Positions 21,120 through 29,736 of a DNA stretch of 64,000 nt are shown here, piece by piece. Origin of the DNA: JBJHBP01 sp050485645. Lineage in GTDB: Bacteria; Pseudomonadota; Gammaproteobacteria; Steroidobacterales; Rariloculaceae. The stretch covers positions 1 to 64,000 of the forward strand of contig JBJHBT010000018.1 of the NCBI GenBank assembly GCA_050485645.1, written 5' to 3'. The notes beneath the pieces were generated by a model that saw only the letters and a list, made by a program, of their open reading frames with translations, was not told the origin of the DNA and did not search any database. The position numbers were made by a program, and so were the translations under genes. Position 1 is the stretch's first letter. The number at the start of each line of letters is the position of its first letter.

Positions 21120-21449
21120 CCGCAGTCCGAAACTGGTGGCCGTGAAGTGCGCGGATGATCGTGAACGGCGGACGAAGTGTCATCGACATGAAGAATGCAT
21201 GAAAGTATGGTTTTTGCATGTCCTCCACGGTATAGAACATATACATGTGATCATCGTCGAATTGGGTCGCACCCTGAACAGCAAGGTGCAGATCCTCCAG
21301 CGTTGCGGACGACGCGATTTCGAGCGTCGCCTCCCACGGCCCTCCCGCATGGAGGCCAAAGACCAACTTGACCTTCAGCGTCCAGATCGTGGCGTCCTGA
21401 ACGCCCGTCTTGCCACGTTTGTTGCTCGTTTGTTGCTCGTTCGTTTCAT
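21120..21449 (-). pseudogene. pRiA4b ORF-3-like gene broken by an 11-bp tandem duplication
   Basis: On the minus strand an ATG at 21449, preceded by GGGAGAG, opens MKRTSNKR and then stops after 24 residues. The word AGCAACAAACG is present twice in a row (21416-21437). Deleting one copy in thought restores a continuous frame MKRTSNKRGKTGVQDATIWT leading to LKVKLVFG, SATLEDLHLAVQ and DDDHMYMFY. That resembles the N-terminal part of plasmid pRiA4b ORF-3-like proteins (tL-DLH-aI-a-f--d-HmY-F). The original 3' end is unclear: the frame stays open antisense through the end of the DUF4397 gene to 20920, suggesting truncation. It lies at the 3' side of tRNA-Arg. Confidence 0.5.
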
Positions 21450-21526
21450 CGCTCGTTCACTCTCCCATATTGCGACGGTCGCGGCGATACGCGTCCCGCT
21501 CGGTAAGACAAGAGAGTAACGAGCGA

Positions 21527-21602
21527 TGGCGCCCCGGGCAGGATTCGAACCTGCGACCTTCCGCTTAGGAGGCGGACGCTCTATCCTCTGAGCTACCGGG
21601 GC
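21527..21602 (-). tRNA. tRNA-Arg (anticodon CCT)
   Basis: Minus-strand 76-nt cloverleaf: acceptor GCCCCGG pairs with CCGGGGC, discriminator G, then encoded CCA. The anticodon loop is CTCCTAA giving anticodon CCT, the D-stem segment is TAGCTCAGAGGATAGAGC and the T-arm contains GGTTCGAATCC. Its 3' end faces the pRiA4b-like remnant, so it may once have served as an attachment site. Confidence 0.96.
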
Positions 21603-21698
21603 CGGCCGGGGCCATCATACCAGCCGCGAGCGGCCGGGTAGCAGCTGAACCGCAGACTCGCCTGACGGACGAATTTCAATGAGCGACGGACTTATCGC

Positions 21699-21839
21699 GT
21701 GACGCCACTCACCCGCTTCGGCTTCTCCGGGCTCATCATGCTCTATGGGATCTACCAGATTTCCAATGATTCGTGGGTGTCCGGAAGCATCGCCATCGGC
21801 CTTGCCGCGATTATCGCGTGGCTGGGCGGAAAGCTCTGA
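21699..21839 (+). CDS. Possible 46-residue membrane protein
   Basis: A GTG start at 21699 with GACGGA about 8 nt upstream opens a 46-codon frame: VTPLTRFGFSGLIMLYGIYQ, then a short polar turn and a second hydrophobic stretch ending AWLGGKL. Two predicted membrane helices (about 6-21 and 28-42) and the compact size suggest a small inner-membrane protein. It stands alone between tRNA-Arg and the beta-barrel gene. There is no family match I recognise, and chance cannot be excluded for a frame this short. Confidence 0.4.
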   Translation: MTPLTRFGFSGLIMLYGIYQISNDSWVSGSIAIGLAAIIAWLGGKL

Positions 21840-21945
21840 TACATATAATATGTGACGCGCGCACGGGTTCAGCCTGCGGACGATCCCTTACGCTCTGCTG
21901 CCTGACTATTTCGCGTGCCATACGGCCATTGGGAGGATGAACAAG

Positions 21946-22566
21946 ATGAAGCGGTTGATGATGCTCGCCATACTGCTTCCGGTATCGGCCATGGCACAGC
22001 CCGTGGTTGACGAAGTGGACTACCACTATCTGGAAATCGGCTACCTGTTGACGGAGCGGGATGTGCCTGGTGGCGACATCGATGGCCGTGGCCCCGGACG
22101 ATTCTCCTATTCATTTCCTATACGCCGGTTCCTGCATCTGTACACCAGTGTGGATGCCGTGAACTACAAGGACATTGCTGTCGACACCGATGGCAAGGCG
22201 CGCAGCAAGACCTTTGGTCTGGGTACGCACTACAACATCAATCCGCGCGTGAGTGTCTACGGGCGGTTTGCCTACACCGATCTGGACCTGAACCTTGGTG
22301 CCGGCACCGTGAGCGACGATGGCGCTCTGGTCAGCGCCGGCGTACGCTATATTCCGGCCGCCGGCTACGAAATCCGTGCCGCGGGCACGTACCGGAGCCT
22401 GGACAGCGCGGGCAGTGACACGACCTTTACCGTCGGCGGTGACATTCATCTCACCGATGTCGTCGCACTGACCGTGGACCTCAACCTGGGCGACGACGAA
22501 AACGCCGTCTTCGTTGGTGGCCGCTTCTACTTCGGCTCGGACGGTCGCACCACCCGCCGACGCTAG
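21946..22566 (+). CDS. Small outer-membrane beta-barrel protein
   Basis: A 206-residue exported protein with a signal peptide ending SAMAQP, then alternating amphipathic beta strands (YHYLEIGYLLTER, FSYSFPIRRFLHLYTSVDAV, FGLGTHYNINPRVSVYGRFAY) and a C-terminal FVGGRFYFG typical of small barrels, with a charged RRR tail after it. ATG at 21946 is chosen over 21937 because GGGAGG ends directly before the latter but lies 9 nt before the former. No specific function is recognised. The 190 bp downstream to korB contains nothing clear. Confidence 0.75.
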   Translation: MKRLMMLAILLPVSAMAQPVVDEVDYHYLEIGYLLTERDVPGGDIDGRGPGRFSYSFPIRRFLHLYTSVDAVNYKDIAVDTDGKARSKTFGLGTHYNINPRVSVYGRFAYTDLDLNLGAGTVSDDGALVSAGVRYIPAAGYEIRAAGTYRSLDSAGSDTTFTVGGDIHLTDVVALTVDLNLGDDENAVFVGGRFYFGSDGRTTRRR

Positions 22567-22757
22567 GACGCTAGGGCGCTCCGCGCCCGCCCACGTTGGC
22601 TCAAGCGGCACGAGTCCGGCCTCGACCGGACGTCGGCCGCCGGCGGATGCAATCCACCACCGCGTGCTGACGCTCGACACGCACGTGGCGCGTGGATATT
22701 CCCCACGTGGTCGCGGCACCGGCTTGACGCCGCCACCGCATCACCGACGCGGAACAG

Positions 22758-23759
22758 CTATTTCACCAGCCAGGTATTCGAATCACGAATCGCATCGTCG
22801 ACGCGTCCCGTGCGCTTCATGCCGGTGGGGTGGTTCGCATAGAAACTGCGCTCGAAGCTGGTGCCCGGCCGACGGTGAATCACCCCCATGGCCATTGGCA
22901 TGTCGGGCGGTGTCATGGCCAGCAGCAACTGTGCCAGCACCTGGCTGGTTTCATCATGGCGCAGCACTTCATTCTCACGGCCCGACGTCTCGATGACTTC
23001 CAGCGCCATTTTCTGTACATCGAAGCGCAGACCCTTGCCGCCATCCCTGCCGAAGAGCAGCGGCTCGCCATGGCGAACGTGAATCTGATTGTCAGGCGCC
23101 ACCGACTTCTCCGTGAACGCCTGGAACACGTTGTCGTTGTAGACGATGCAGTTCTGGAAGATCTCGACAAACGCCGCACCGTCGAAGCCGTGTGCCGCCT
23201 GCAGCACCGATCCCAGCCCCGCCTTGTCGACATCCACGCCGCGGGCAATGAATCTTGCACCAGCACCCAGAGCGAACAGCCCGGGCGAAATCGGCGTGTC
23301 CAACGAACCGAATGGTGTGGACGGCGTACGTGTTCCGACACGCGATGTCGGTGAGTATTGTCCCTTGGTCAGACCATAGACTTCGTTGTTGAACAGCAGA
23401 ATCTTCAGGCCGATGTTGCGGCGCAGTGTGTGCAGCAGATGATTTCCGCCGATCGACAGACCGTCGCCGTCACCGGTCACCACCCAGACGTCGAGCTCGG
23501 GATTGGCGAGCTTGAGCCCGGTCGCAACCGCCGGCGCACGACCGTGAATCGTGTGAAATCCGTACGTCTCCAGGTAGTACGGAAACCGCGACGAGCAGCC
23601 GATGCCGGACACGAACGCGGTTGTCTCGGGCCGGGCACCGATATCGGCCAGCGCCTTGGTGACCGTCTTCAACACCGCGTAGTCGCCACAGCCGGGGCAC
23701 CAACGGACTTCCTGCGAAGAGGCGAAATCCCTGGCGGACAGTTGCAGCTGAGCGCTCAT
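22758..23759 (-). CDS. korB: 2-oxoacid:ferredoxin oxidoreductase, beta subunit
   Basis: TPP-binding subunit of a 2-oxoglutarate (or related 2-oxoacid):ferredoxin oxidoreductase that makes acyl-CoA and reduced ferredoxin. The Cys pair VRWCPGCGDY (Cys21/Cys24), a further GIGCSSRFP, and the TPP motif GDGDGLSIGGNH followed by LLFNNEVYGLTKGQYSPT are present. Length 333 is typical. The start overlaps the korA stop by 4 bp (ATGA). Which 2-oxoacid is used cannot be proven from sequence, but the two-subunit form and the family resemblance favour 2-oxoglutarate. Confidence 0.93.
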   Translation of the reverse strand: MSAQLQLSARDFASSQEVRWCPGCGDYAVLKTVTKALADIGARPETTAFVSGIGCSSRFPYYLETYGFHTIHGRAPAVATGLKLANPELDVWVVTGDGDGLSIGGNHLLHTLRRNIGLKILLFNNEVYGLTKGQYSPTSRVGTRTPSTPFGSLDTPISPGLFALGAGARFIARGVDVDKAGLGSVLQAAHGFDGAAFVEIFQNCIVYNDNVFQAFTEKSVAPDNQIHVRHGEPLLFGRDGGKGLRFDVQKMALEVIETSGRENEVLRHDETSQVLAQLLLAMTPPDMPMAMGVIHRRPGTSFERSFYANHPTGMKRTGRVDDAIRDSNTWLVK

Positions 23760-25687
23760 ATCCGATCTCCCTGTGCGGCCGGCCGCAGCGTTCTTGCCGG
23801 GCCCAGCTCACGTTTGATGGCTTCGACCAGCTCGGCGATCTGGAACGGCTGGCCGGTTACCTTGTTCAGCTGAATCGGATCGACGCCCAGCTTGTCCCTG
23901 AGCAGCGTCGACAGCTGACCCATGTTCATCTCCGGTACCAGAATCCGCTCGAAGCCGCGCAGCAGCTCTCCAAGATTGGACGGAAACGGACTCAGGTAGC
24001 GGATGTGTATGTGGCTGACGCGCGGATCGACGCGCGATACCTGGCGCACGGCCTGGTAGATCGAACCGAACGTGGAACCCCAGCCGACGATGGCCAGTTT
24101 GCCCGTGGTTTCACCCAGCGCCACTTCCTGCCGCGGAATGAAGCGGGCAACCGAAGCGACCTTGTCGCGACGCATGTGTGTCATTGCCTGGTGATTGGCC
24201 GCGTCGTAGGAGATGTGACCGGTGCGCAGGTCCTTCTCCAGTCCGCCGACACGATGCGTATAGCCTGGCGTTCCGGCGGCGATCCACGGCCTGCCGAAGG
24301 TGTCCGGGTCGCGCTCGAACGCGAGCGTGGTGGGGTCATCGTCGGTACCGCCCGCTCTGGGCTGACGCACCTGGATCGGCGCCATCTCGGAAACCTTCGG
24401 CAACAGCCAGGGCTCGGCGGCATTGGCCAGATAGCCGTCGGTGAGCAGCATGACCGGCGTCATATGCCGCAGCGCGATGCGCACCGCTTCCACGGCCACA
24501 TCGAAGCAGTCGCTGGGCGTGCTCGCGGCGAGCACGGGCACCGGCGCGTCGGCATTGCGGCCGTAGACGGCCTGGTAGAGATCCGACTGCTCGGTCTTGG
24601 TAGGCAACCCCGTAGACGGGCCGCCACGCTGCGAATCAACCACGACCAGCGGCAGTTCGGCGCTGATCGCAAGGCCGATCGCCTCGGTTTTCAGCGCGAT
24701 GCCCGGGCCGGAACTGGATGTGATGCCGATGGAACCGCCATAGGAGGCGCCGATGGCGGCGCACACGGCCGCGATCTCGTCCTCCGCCTGAAAGACGCCC
24801 ACACCGAGATGGCCGAGCCGCGCCAGTCGATGCAGCAGCGGCGAGGCGGGCGTGATCGGATAGGAGCAGAACACCACCGGCCGGTCAGCGAGTTCGCCGG
24901 CAGCGGCCAGCCCCAGTGCCAGTGCCTCACTGCCGGTAATGCCCCGGTACTCGCCGGGCGCGAACACGGCGGCGGCTGTACGGAACTGCGGCACCGCGGC
25001 CGCCAGTTCCGCTGTCTCACCGTAGGCATGGCCGGCGTGCAGCGCGGCGAAATTAGCGTCACGAAGCTTCTCGTCCCTGGCGAACTTCTTCGTGATCCAC
25101 TGCTCTACCAGCCCGGTGCCGCGACCGAACATCCACAGCACCAGACCCAGCGCCCAGAAGTTCTTGCAGCGGCTGGCATCGCTCTTGCTGAGCGCGAAAG
25201 ACTGCACCGCCTCGAGAGTCATCTTCGAGATATCAATCGTAACCAATTGATATCCATCAAGAATACCGATGTTCCGTGGGTCCTGCTGGTAGCCGGCCTT
25301 GGCCAGATTGCGGTCCGTGAAGGTGTCGGTGTTGAGAATGATCAGGGCGCCTTCCGCCAACAGTGGCAGATTGACCTTCAAGGCTGCCGGATTGAACGCC
25401 ACGAGCACCTGCGGCGCATCGCCGGCGGTCGTGATCGGGCGGGCGCCGAGATTGACCTGATAGGCCGAGACCCCGAAGGTCGTACCCGCCGGCGCACGGA
25501 TCTCCGCCGGATAGTCGGGGAACGTGGCGAAGTCACTCCCCGTGAGTGCCGTGGAGGCAACGAACTGCGAGCCCATCAGCTGCACACCATCGCCTGAATC
25601 GCCCGCGAAGCGGACGACAACGGATTCCAATTCCTCGAAGCTGCTCGTCACTGGCGTGGTATCCAACTCTACTCCGTTAGTTTGCAT
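23756..25687 (-). CDS. korA: 2-oxoacid:ferredoxin oxidoreductase, fused gamma-alpha subunit
   Basis: A 643-residue fusion. An N-terminal gamma domain (about 18-190, VRFAGDSGDGVQLMGSQF) precedes the alpha domain with the pyrimidine/CoA regions (about 210-643, EAIGLAISAELPLVVVDSQR, GPSTGLPTKTEQSDL). ATG at 25687 gives MQTNGVELDTTP; a frame upstream to 25726 lacks family support. With KorB it would run the TCA step oxidatively, reducing ferredoxin, or reductively for CO2 fixation. The genome also encodes the classical OGDH complex nearby, so the two may serve different oxygen or redox states (inference). Confidence 0.93.
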   Translation of the reverse strand: MQTNGVELDTTPVTSSFEELESVVVRFAGDSGDGVQLMGSQFVASTALTGSDFATFPDYPAEIRAPAGTTFGVSAYQVNLGARPITTAGDAPQVLVAFNPAALKVNLPLLAEGALIILNTDTFTDRNLAKAGYQQDPRNIGILDGYQLVTIDISKMTLEAVQSFALSKSDASRCKNFWALGLVLWMFGRGTGLVEQWITKKFARDEKLRDANFAALHAGHAYGETAELAAAVPQFRTAAAVFAPGEYRGITGSEALALGLAAAGELADRPVVFCSYPITPASPLLHRLARLGHLGVGVFQAEDEIAAVCAAIGASYGGSIGITSSSGPGIALKTEAIGLAISAELPLVVVDSQRGGPSTGLPTKTEQSDLYQAVYGRNADAPVPVLAASTPSDCFDVAVEAVRIALRHMTPVMLLTDGYLANAAEPWLLPKVSEMAPIQVRQPRAGGTDDDPTTLAFERDPDTFGRPWIAAGTPGYTHRVGGLEKDLRTGHISYDAANHQAMTHMRRDKVASVARFIPRQEVALGETTGKLAIVGWGSTFGSIYQAVRQVSRVDPRVSHIHIRYLSPFPSNLGELLRGFERILVPEMNMGQLSTLLRDKLGVDPIQLNKVTGQPFQIAELVEAIKRELGPARTLRPAAQGDRI

Positions 25688-26013
25688 TCGACGTGTCGTT
25701 AAGCTGCCGGCACCGCGGGTACGCAAAACCCTCAGGGTTGTCGCCTGCCTGGTTCCGCGGTCACAATGAGAACGCGTAACATTGCACCGGGTTGTGGCGA
25801 ATTGGCCACCATGCCGTTAAAGTTCGCCGCCTGTCCCTGATTGACCCGGATCCGGAGCCTGGTGTCGACTGCCCGGTGAAACCCGGTTATTACGAGAACG
25901 AGCCATTATAACCCGCCCCGATTTGAGCCAGAGCCAATTCTGATGCATAAGCATATTTCCCGCTGGGGCACGATGCCCTTTTCACCACGTCTCTCATCGC
26001 CACGCCCGTCGCC
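25688..26013. promoter_or_regulatory. 326-bp divergent intergenic region (korA / ferredoxin)
   Basis: This gap separates korA (minus) from the [2Fe-2S] ferredoxin (plus) and must carry both promoters. CATTATAAC near 25913-25921 could be a -10-like element for the ferredoxin side. No convincing operator, riboswitch or small gene was found. Confidence 0.4.
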
Positions 26014-26334
26014 ATGCCCAAGGTAGATTTCGTCGACCACGACGGTACCGTCAGGTCCGTTACCGCACCGGCCGGCGTGTCGGTCATGGAAGCCGCGATC
26101 GACAACGGCGTGGCCGGTATCGTCGCCGAGTGCGGCGGCGCCTGCTCCTGCGCCACCTGCCATGTGTATGTGGATCCGGCGTGGTCCGCCCGGCTGCGGC
26201 CGGCGGACGACCAGGAGGCGGGCATGCTGGAATGCGCGCTCGACAGGCGCGAAAACAGCCGTCTGAGCTGCCAGATCGCTCTCACCGAGGAACTGGACGG
26301 CCTGGTGGTGCACATCCCGGAAGCCCAGATCTGA
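26014..26334 (+). CDS. [2Fe-2S] ferredoxin (adrenodoxin/Isc-like)
   Basis: A 106-residue electron carrier. Cluster ligands are Cys40, Cys46 and Cys49 in ECGGACSCATCHVY and Cys86 in LSCQI, the adrenodoxin spacing C-x5-C-x2-C-x36-C. Length and fold elements (VDHDGTVRSVTAPAG near the start, HIPEAQI at the end) match vertebrate-type and hydroxylase ferredoxins. It is divergent from korA, so it may take electrons from KorAB or serve an oxygenase elsewhere; no hsc/isc genes accompany it. Confidence 0.92.
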   Translation: MPKVDFVDHDGTVRSVTAPAGVSVMEAAIDNGVAGIVAECGGACSCATCHVYVDPAWSARLRPADDQEAGMLECALDRRENSRLSCQIALTEELDGLVVHIPEAQI

Positions 26335-26452
26335 GCGCCTTCACGTCCAGGGCAGGACACGCACCCGCTACTGCAACACCGTCTTCAGACTTGGACCGGT
26401 TCGGCTTTTGTAGCAGAATCTGCGCTCCCCACGTCAGGGCCGAGGATAAGGA

Positions 26453-26776
26453 ATGACATTCGTCGTCACGGAAAGCTGCATCAAGTGCAAGTACACGGAT
26501 TGCGTGGAAGTCTGCCCGGTAGACTGCTTCCACGAGGGTCCGAACATGCTCGTGATCGATCCCGAGGAGTGCATCGATTGCACGCTCTGCGAACCGGAAT
26601 GCCCTGTCGATGCCATCTATGCCGACGACGACGTACCGGACGACCAGAAGCAGTTCATCGCTTTGAATGCCGAGCTGACGAAGGATTGGCCGGTACTGTC
26701 AAAGGCCAAGGAGCCGCCGGAAGACGCCGACGACTGGAAGGACGTCAAGGACAAGCTGCAGCACCTGGAACGCTGA
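26453..26776 (+). CDS. fdxA: Seven-iron ferredoxin FdxA ([3Fe-4S][4Fe-4S])
   Basis: A 107-residue ferredoxin with Cys residues at 9, 12, 17, 21, 25, 40, 43, 46 and 50, the same spacing as Azotobacter ferredoxin I, which holds one [3Fe-4S] and one [4Fe-4S] cluster. The C-terminal region (about 60-107) is acidic and helical as in the family. The likely electron acceptor of KorAB or donor to the FNR downstream, based on location. It stands alone with a strong start following an AAGGA-like sequence. Confidence 0.95.
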   Translation: MTFVVTESCIKCKYTDCVEVCPVDCFHEGPNMLVIDPEECIDCTLCEPECPVDAIYADDDVPDDQKQFIALNAELTKDWPVLSKAKEPPEDADDWKDVKDKLQHLER

Positions 26777-26804
26777 AGGATCCGGTCACTGCGCATGGCA
26801 TGGC

Positions 26805-26841
26805 CTGCCCGGCGGGCTCTGCCCGCAGGGCAGCCGGGCAG
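26805..26841. repeat. Nested hairpin between convergent fdxA and PLD genes
   Basis: CTGCCCGGC (26805-26813) pairs with GCCGGGCAG (26833-26841), and inside it GCGGGC-tct-GCCCGC (26812-26826) offers a competing stem. It lies between two convergent stop codons, so a bidirectional terminator is plausible, but no T-tract is visible on either strand. Confidence 0.4.
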
Positions 26842-26845
26842 ACGC

Positions 26846-28381
26846 TCAGAGCTGGCTTTTCAGCGGCAGCAGATTAAGGAAGAACTCCAGAAACCGCTGA
26901 CCGAATCCGCGCGCCGGTTGCCTGCCCAAGGTGCGCTCGTCGTTGGTCCATAGCAGCCAGTTGTCATCGGTCAGCGACAACCGCCATGCGTTGTCCGGCT
27001 GCATATCGCGAAGAATCAGGCCGGCTACGCGCCCGGCCAGATCCGTACTGTCCACCGTCAGCGCAATTTCGGTGTTCAGCACCAGCGACCGTGGATCCAC
27101 ATTCGGCGATCCGATGAACGCCAGCTCGCGATCCACCACCACGGCCTTGGCATGCAGGCCCATGGACTCGGGCACCACCGGCGGCGTTGCGTAGTCAAAT
27201 CTGAGCTGGGCATCGCGACGAAATTCGTACAGCTCAACGCCGGCCGCCAGCAACGGCCGGCGCCAGTGTCGATATCCGGTATGCGCGATGGACTGATTGT
27301 TGGATGCCAGCGAATTCGTCACCACGGCAACACGGACGCCCCGCGCAATGAGGCCGAGCAGAATATCGGCGAACTCGGCATCAGGAATGAAATACGGGGT
27401 ACTGATCAGCACCTCCCGCTGTGCGCCGGCAACCAGTGCCTTCAGATCAGCGTCCACCTGATCCGGCGTCAACTGATGCACAGCCGGCGTATCGACATGC
27501 AGTACGCCAACGCCGGCCGCATAGCTGGCGTGCAGTTCGTCGAGCCAGTACCCCCAGTCGCGCGGTTCGGTACCCGTTGCGATCAGCATGCCGGCCTGTG
27601 CGTCGACCTCGCGCTGCAGTCTCGCCCGCATTGCCGCGAGCAACTGCTGCGGATCCTCGCCACGCCTTAGCGGCGCTGCCGGATGCGTCATCTCGCTGCG
27701 CCAGAAATCCTCGAAGGTCTGCAGTATCTGCGTGGCGGCGGGTCCGACCGTCAACAGATCCAGGTCGTTCTGGATGAATCCATCGTGGAGCCCGAAATAG
27801 CGATCCCCGATATTGCGGCCACCGATGATGGCGAAGCTGTCATCGGCGGCGTAAACCTTGTTGTGCATACGGTGATTGAGTTCACCGAAACGAACCAACA
27901 GTTCGACGGGGCGAATCAGCATCGCCCTGTGGCGCAACGGGTTATAGAGCCGCACTTCGACGCGCGGATGCGCGTCGAGTCCGGCCAGCAGAGTGTCCAC
28001 TCCAACCAGCGCGAAGTCATCGAGCAGCAGACGCACCCGCACACCGCGGTCGGCGGCCTGCATGACCCGTTGCATCAACAGGTTGCCTGTGGCATCAGGC
28101 TGCCAGATGAAATACTGGATATCGAGCGTGGCAACCGCCTCGTCGGTCAGTGCGAGCCTGGCACGCCACGCCACTTCATTACGATCCAGCAGCCAGTATG
28201 CGGAGTCGTCATCGGCGGACAGATCGCGAAGCAGCCTGTCGGCATGTTCATGCAGCGCTCCGCGCGCCTGCGGCGCAGGAGGATCGCCGGGCAGATCCGC
28301 CCTCTCCCCATAGACCGCGCAACCGCCCGACAGGATCGCAAAACAGGCAATGACCGTGGTCACCCGAAACCGCGTGAGCAT
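26846..28381 (-). CDS. Phospholipase D-family lipoprotein (cardiolipin synthase-like)
   Basis: A 511-residue protein with two HKD motifs: HNKVYAADDSFAIIGGRNIG (about residue 180) and LHAKAVVVDRELAFIGSPNVD (about 415). These form the active site of phospholipase D and cardiolipin synthase enzymes. The N-terminus has a signal with lipobox LSGGC, so it is probably membrane-anchored and faces the periplasm. Family members transfer phosphatidyl groups or cleave phosphodiesters; the substrate cannot be inferred. Convergent with fdxA. Confidence 0.87.
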   Translation of the reverse strand: MLTRFRVTTVIACFAILSGGCAVYGERADLPGDPPAPQARGALHEHADRLLRDLSADDDSAYWLLDRNEVAWRARLALTDEAVATLDIQYFIWQPDATGNLLMQRVMQAADRGVRVRLLLDDFALVGVDTLLAGLDAHPRVEVRLYNPLRHRAMLIRPVELLVRFGELNHRMHNKVYAADDSFAIIGGRNIGDRYFGLHDGFIQNDLDLLTVGPAATQILQTFEDFWRSEMTHPAAPLRRGEDPQQLLAAMRARLQREVDAQAGMLIATGTEPRDWGYWLDELHASYAAGVGVLHVDTPAVHQLTPDQVDADLKALVAGAQREVLISTPYFIPDAEFADILLGLIARGVRVAVVTNSLASNNQSIAHTGYRHWRRPLLAAGVELYEFRRDAQLRFDYATPPVVPESMGLHAKAVVVDRELAFIGSPNVDPRSLVLNTEIALTVDSTDLAGRVAGLILRDMQPDNAWRLSLTDDNWLLWTNDERTLGRQPARGFGQRFLEFFLNLLPLKSQL

Positions 28382-28584
28382 GATGATTCAGGCTTGATGG
28401 ATGCGGGCGGGCAACCGCGCGGCGGAAAGACATGCGGCGATTGCACCGGGGCAATGCGCCGCCCGGTACGCGAACAGCCGTTTGTGTGGCGGCAGAGGGC
28501 CATGTATCGTTGGTTTCACGGCGGGGATTCTAACATCGAGCAGAGGGCGCCCCCCGGAGAAGCGTCGCATTTCGGTCAGGTGCC

Positions 28585-29595
28585 ATGGATCAGATCGCCG
28601 AGCCTGTGTTCCCCCAGGTCGAGATGAATATCGTTCCCAGCTCGCGCCCCGTTGCCGCGCGCGTGGTTTCCAACGATTCCTGCATGAACGGCAAATCCGC
28701 GAGCTGCGTGCGCCATACCGTCATCGATATCAGCGATACGCCTCTGCACGGCACACTGCACAGCGGTCAGGCGTTCGGCGTCGTCCCTCCGGGCAGCGAC
28801 AGCCGCGGCAAGCCACACAAGGTGCGACTGTATTCACTGGCATGCCCCGCGGAGGGCGAAGACGGTGAAGGCCGACACATCGCCACCACAACGAAACGAC
28901 TGATCGACGAATGGCTGCCACCATCGCGGGCGCGACTGGGCAGCGGCGACTGGACACCGGGCGCGGCTTCGGAGGCTGCCATCATCGAATACCGGCTGTT
29001 TCTGGGGCTTTGCAGCAACTACCTGTGTGGTCTGAAAGCCGGCGATGAAGTCATGGTCAGTGGTCCCAACGGCAAGCGATTCCTGCTGCCGATACAGCGC
29101 GAGGCCCACGACTATGTGTTCATTGCCACGGGCACCGGCATCGCACCGTTCCGCGGCATGATCATGGAACTGTTGCAGTCGCCGGCTGATGGCGCAGCCA
29201 GCCGGATCCACCTGATCGCCGGCAGCCCGTACACCACCGACCTGCTGTACCACCGGCAGTTTCAGGCACTGGCCAGTGAGCACGAAAACTTTCACTATCA
29301 CACGGCCATCAGCCGCGAGCCCTCATTCGAAGGCCGTGGAACGTACGCGCATCAGCTGCTCGACCGGCGCATCGATGAATTCGCGCCACTGCTGGATTCC
29401 ACGCGCACGCTGCTGTACCTGTGCGGGATTGCCGGCATGGAGGCCGGTGTGTTCAGCGTCCTGGAACGGCACGGCATCGACGGGCCGTACTTCCAGCGCA
29501 AGTCATCATCAGCAGCCGAACCGGCAGACGGGCAGTCCGCGCTGACACACCAGACCGTCAGAACATCGGCCAGATGCCTGGTCGAGGTGTATTAG
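28585..29595 (+). CDS. Ferredoxin--NADP reductase, plastid type
   Basis: FAD enzyme moving electrons between ferredoxin and NADP(H). The 336 residues show the FAD-binding RLYSLACP, a CSNYLCGLKAGDEV segment, the NADP-binding GTGTGIAPFRGMI and the LLYLCGIAGMEAGV region. The C-terminus ends VEVY with the terminal Tyr that stacks on FAD in plant and cyanobacterial enzymes, unlike the shorter bacterial FPR type. Two ferredoxins and KorAB lie upstream. A start at 28624 is possible instead; neither has a clear Shine-Dalgarno. Confidence 0.9.
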   Translation: MDQIAEPVFPQVEMNIVPSSRPVAARVVSNDSCMNGKSASCVRHTVIDISDTPLHGTLHSGQAFGVVPPGSDSRGKPHKVRLYSLACPAEGEDGEGRHIATTTKRLIDEWLPPSRARLGSGDWTPGAASEAAIIEYRLFLGLCSNYLCGLKAGDEVMVSGPNGKRFLLPIQREAHDYVFIATGTGIAPFRGMIMELLQSPADGAASRIHLIAGSPYTTDLLYHRQFQALASEHENFHYHTAISREPSFEGRGTYAHQLLDRRIDEFAPLLDSTRTLLYLCGIAGMEAGVFSVLERHGIDGPYFQRKSSSAAEPADGQSALTHQTVRTSARCLVEVY

Positions 29596-29736
29596 ACCGC
29601 AGCTCGCCGTTTGCGCACCGGGCGGCGTCCGCCACGGACCGCGCCCTATCCCGCTTTACCGCCGTTGGCTATACTCGAACGAACAGGGACGTAAGAATCC
29701 CGACGAGATAAGCAACCCATCCGAGGAGAGGAAAGA

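Noticed and set aside
24005..25597. 530-codon plus-strand frame opposite korA
   Set aside because: GC-rich antisense shadow; korA carries the conserved gamma and alpha motifs.
26805..26841. Firm terminator between fdxA and the PLD gene
   Set aside because: The nested stems are good but no T-run follows either way, so it is listed only as a hairpin.
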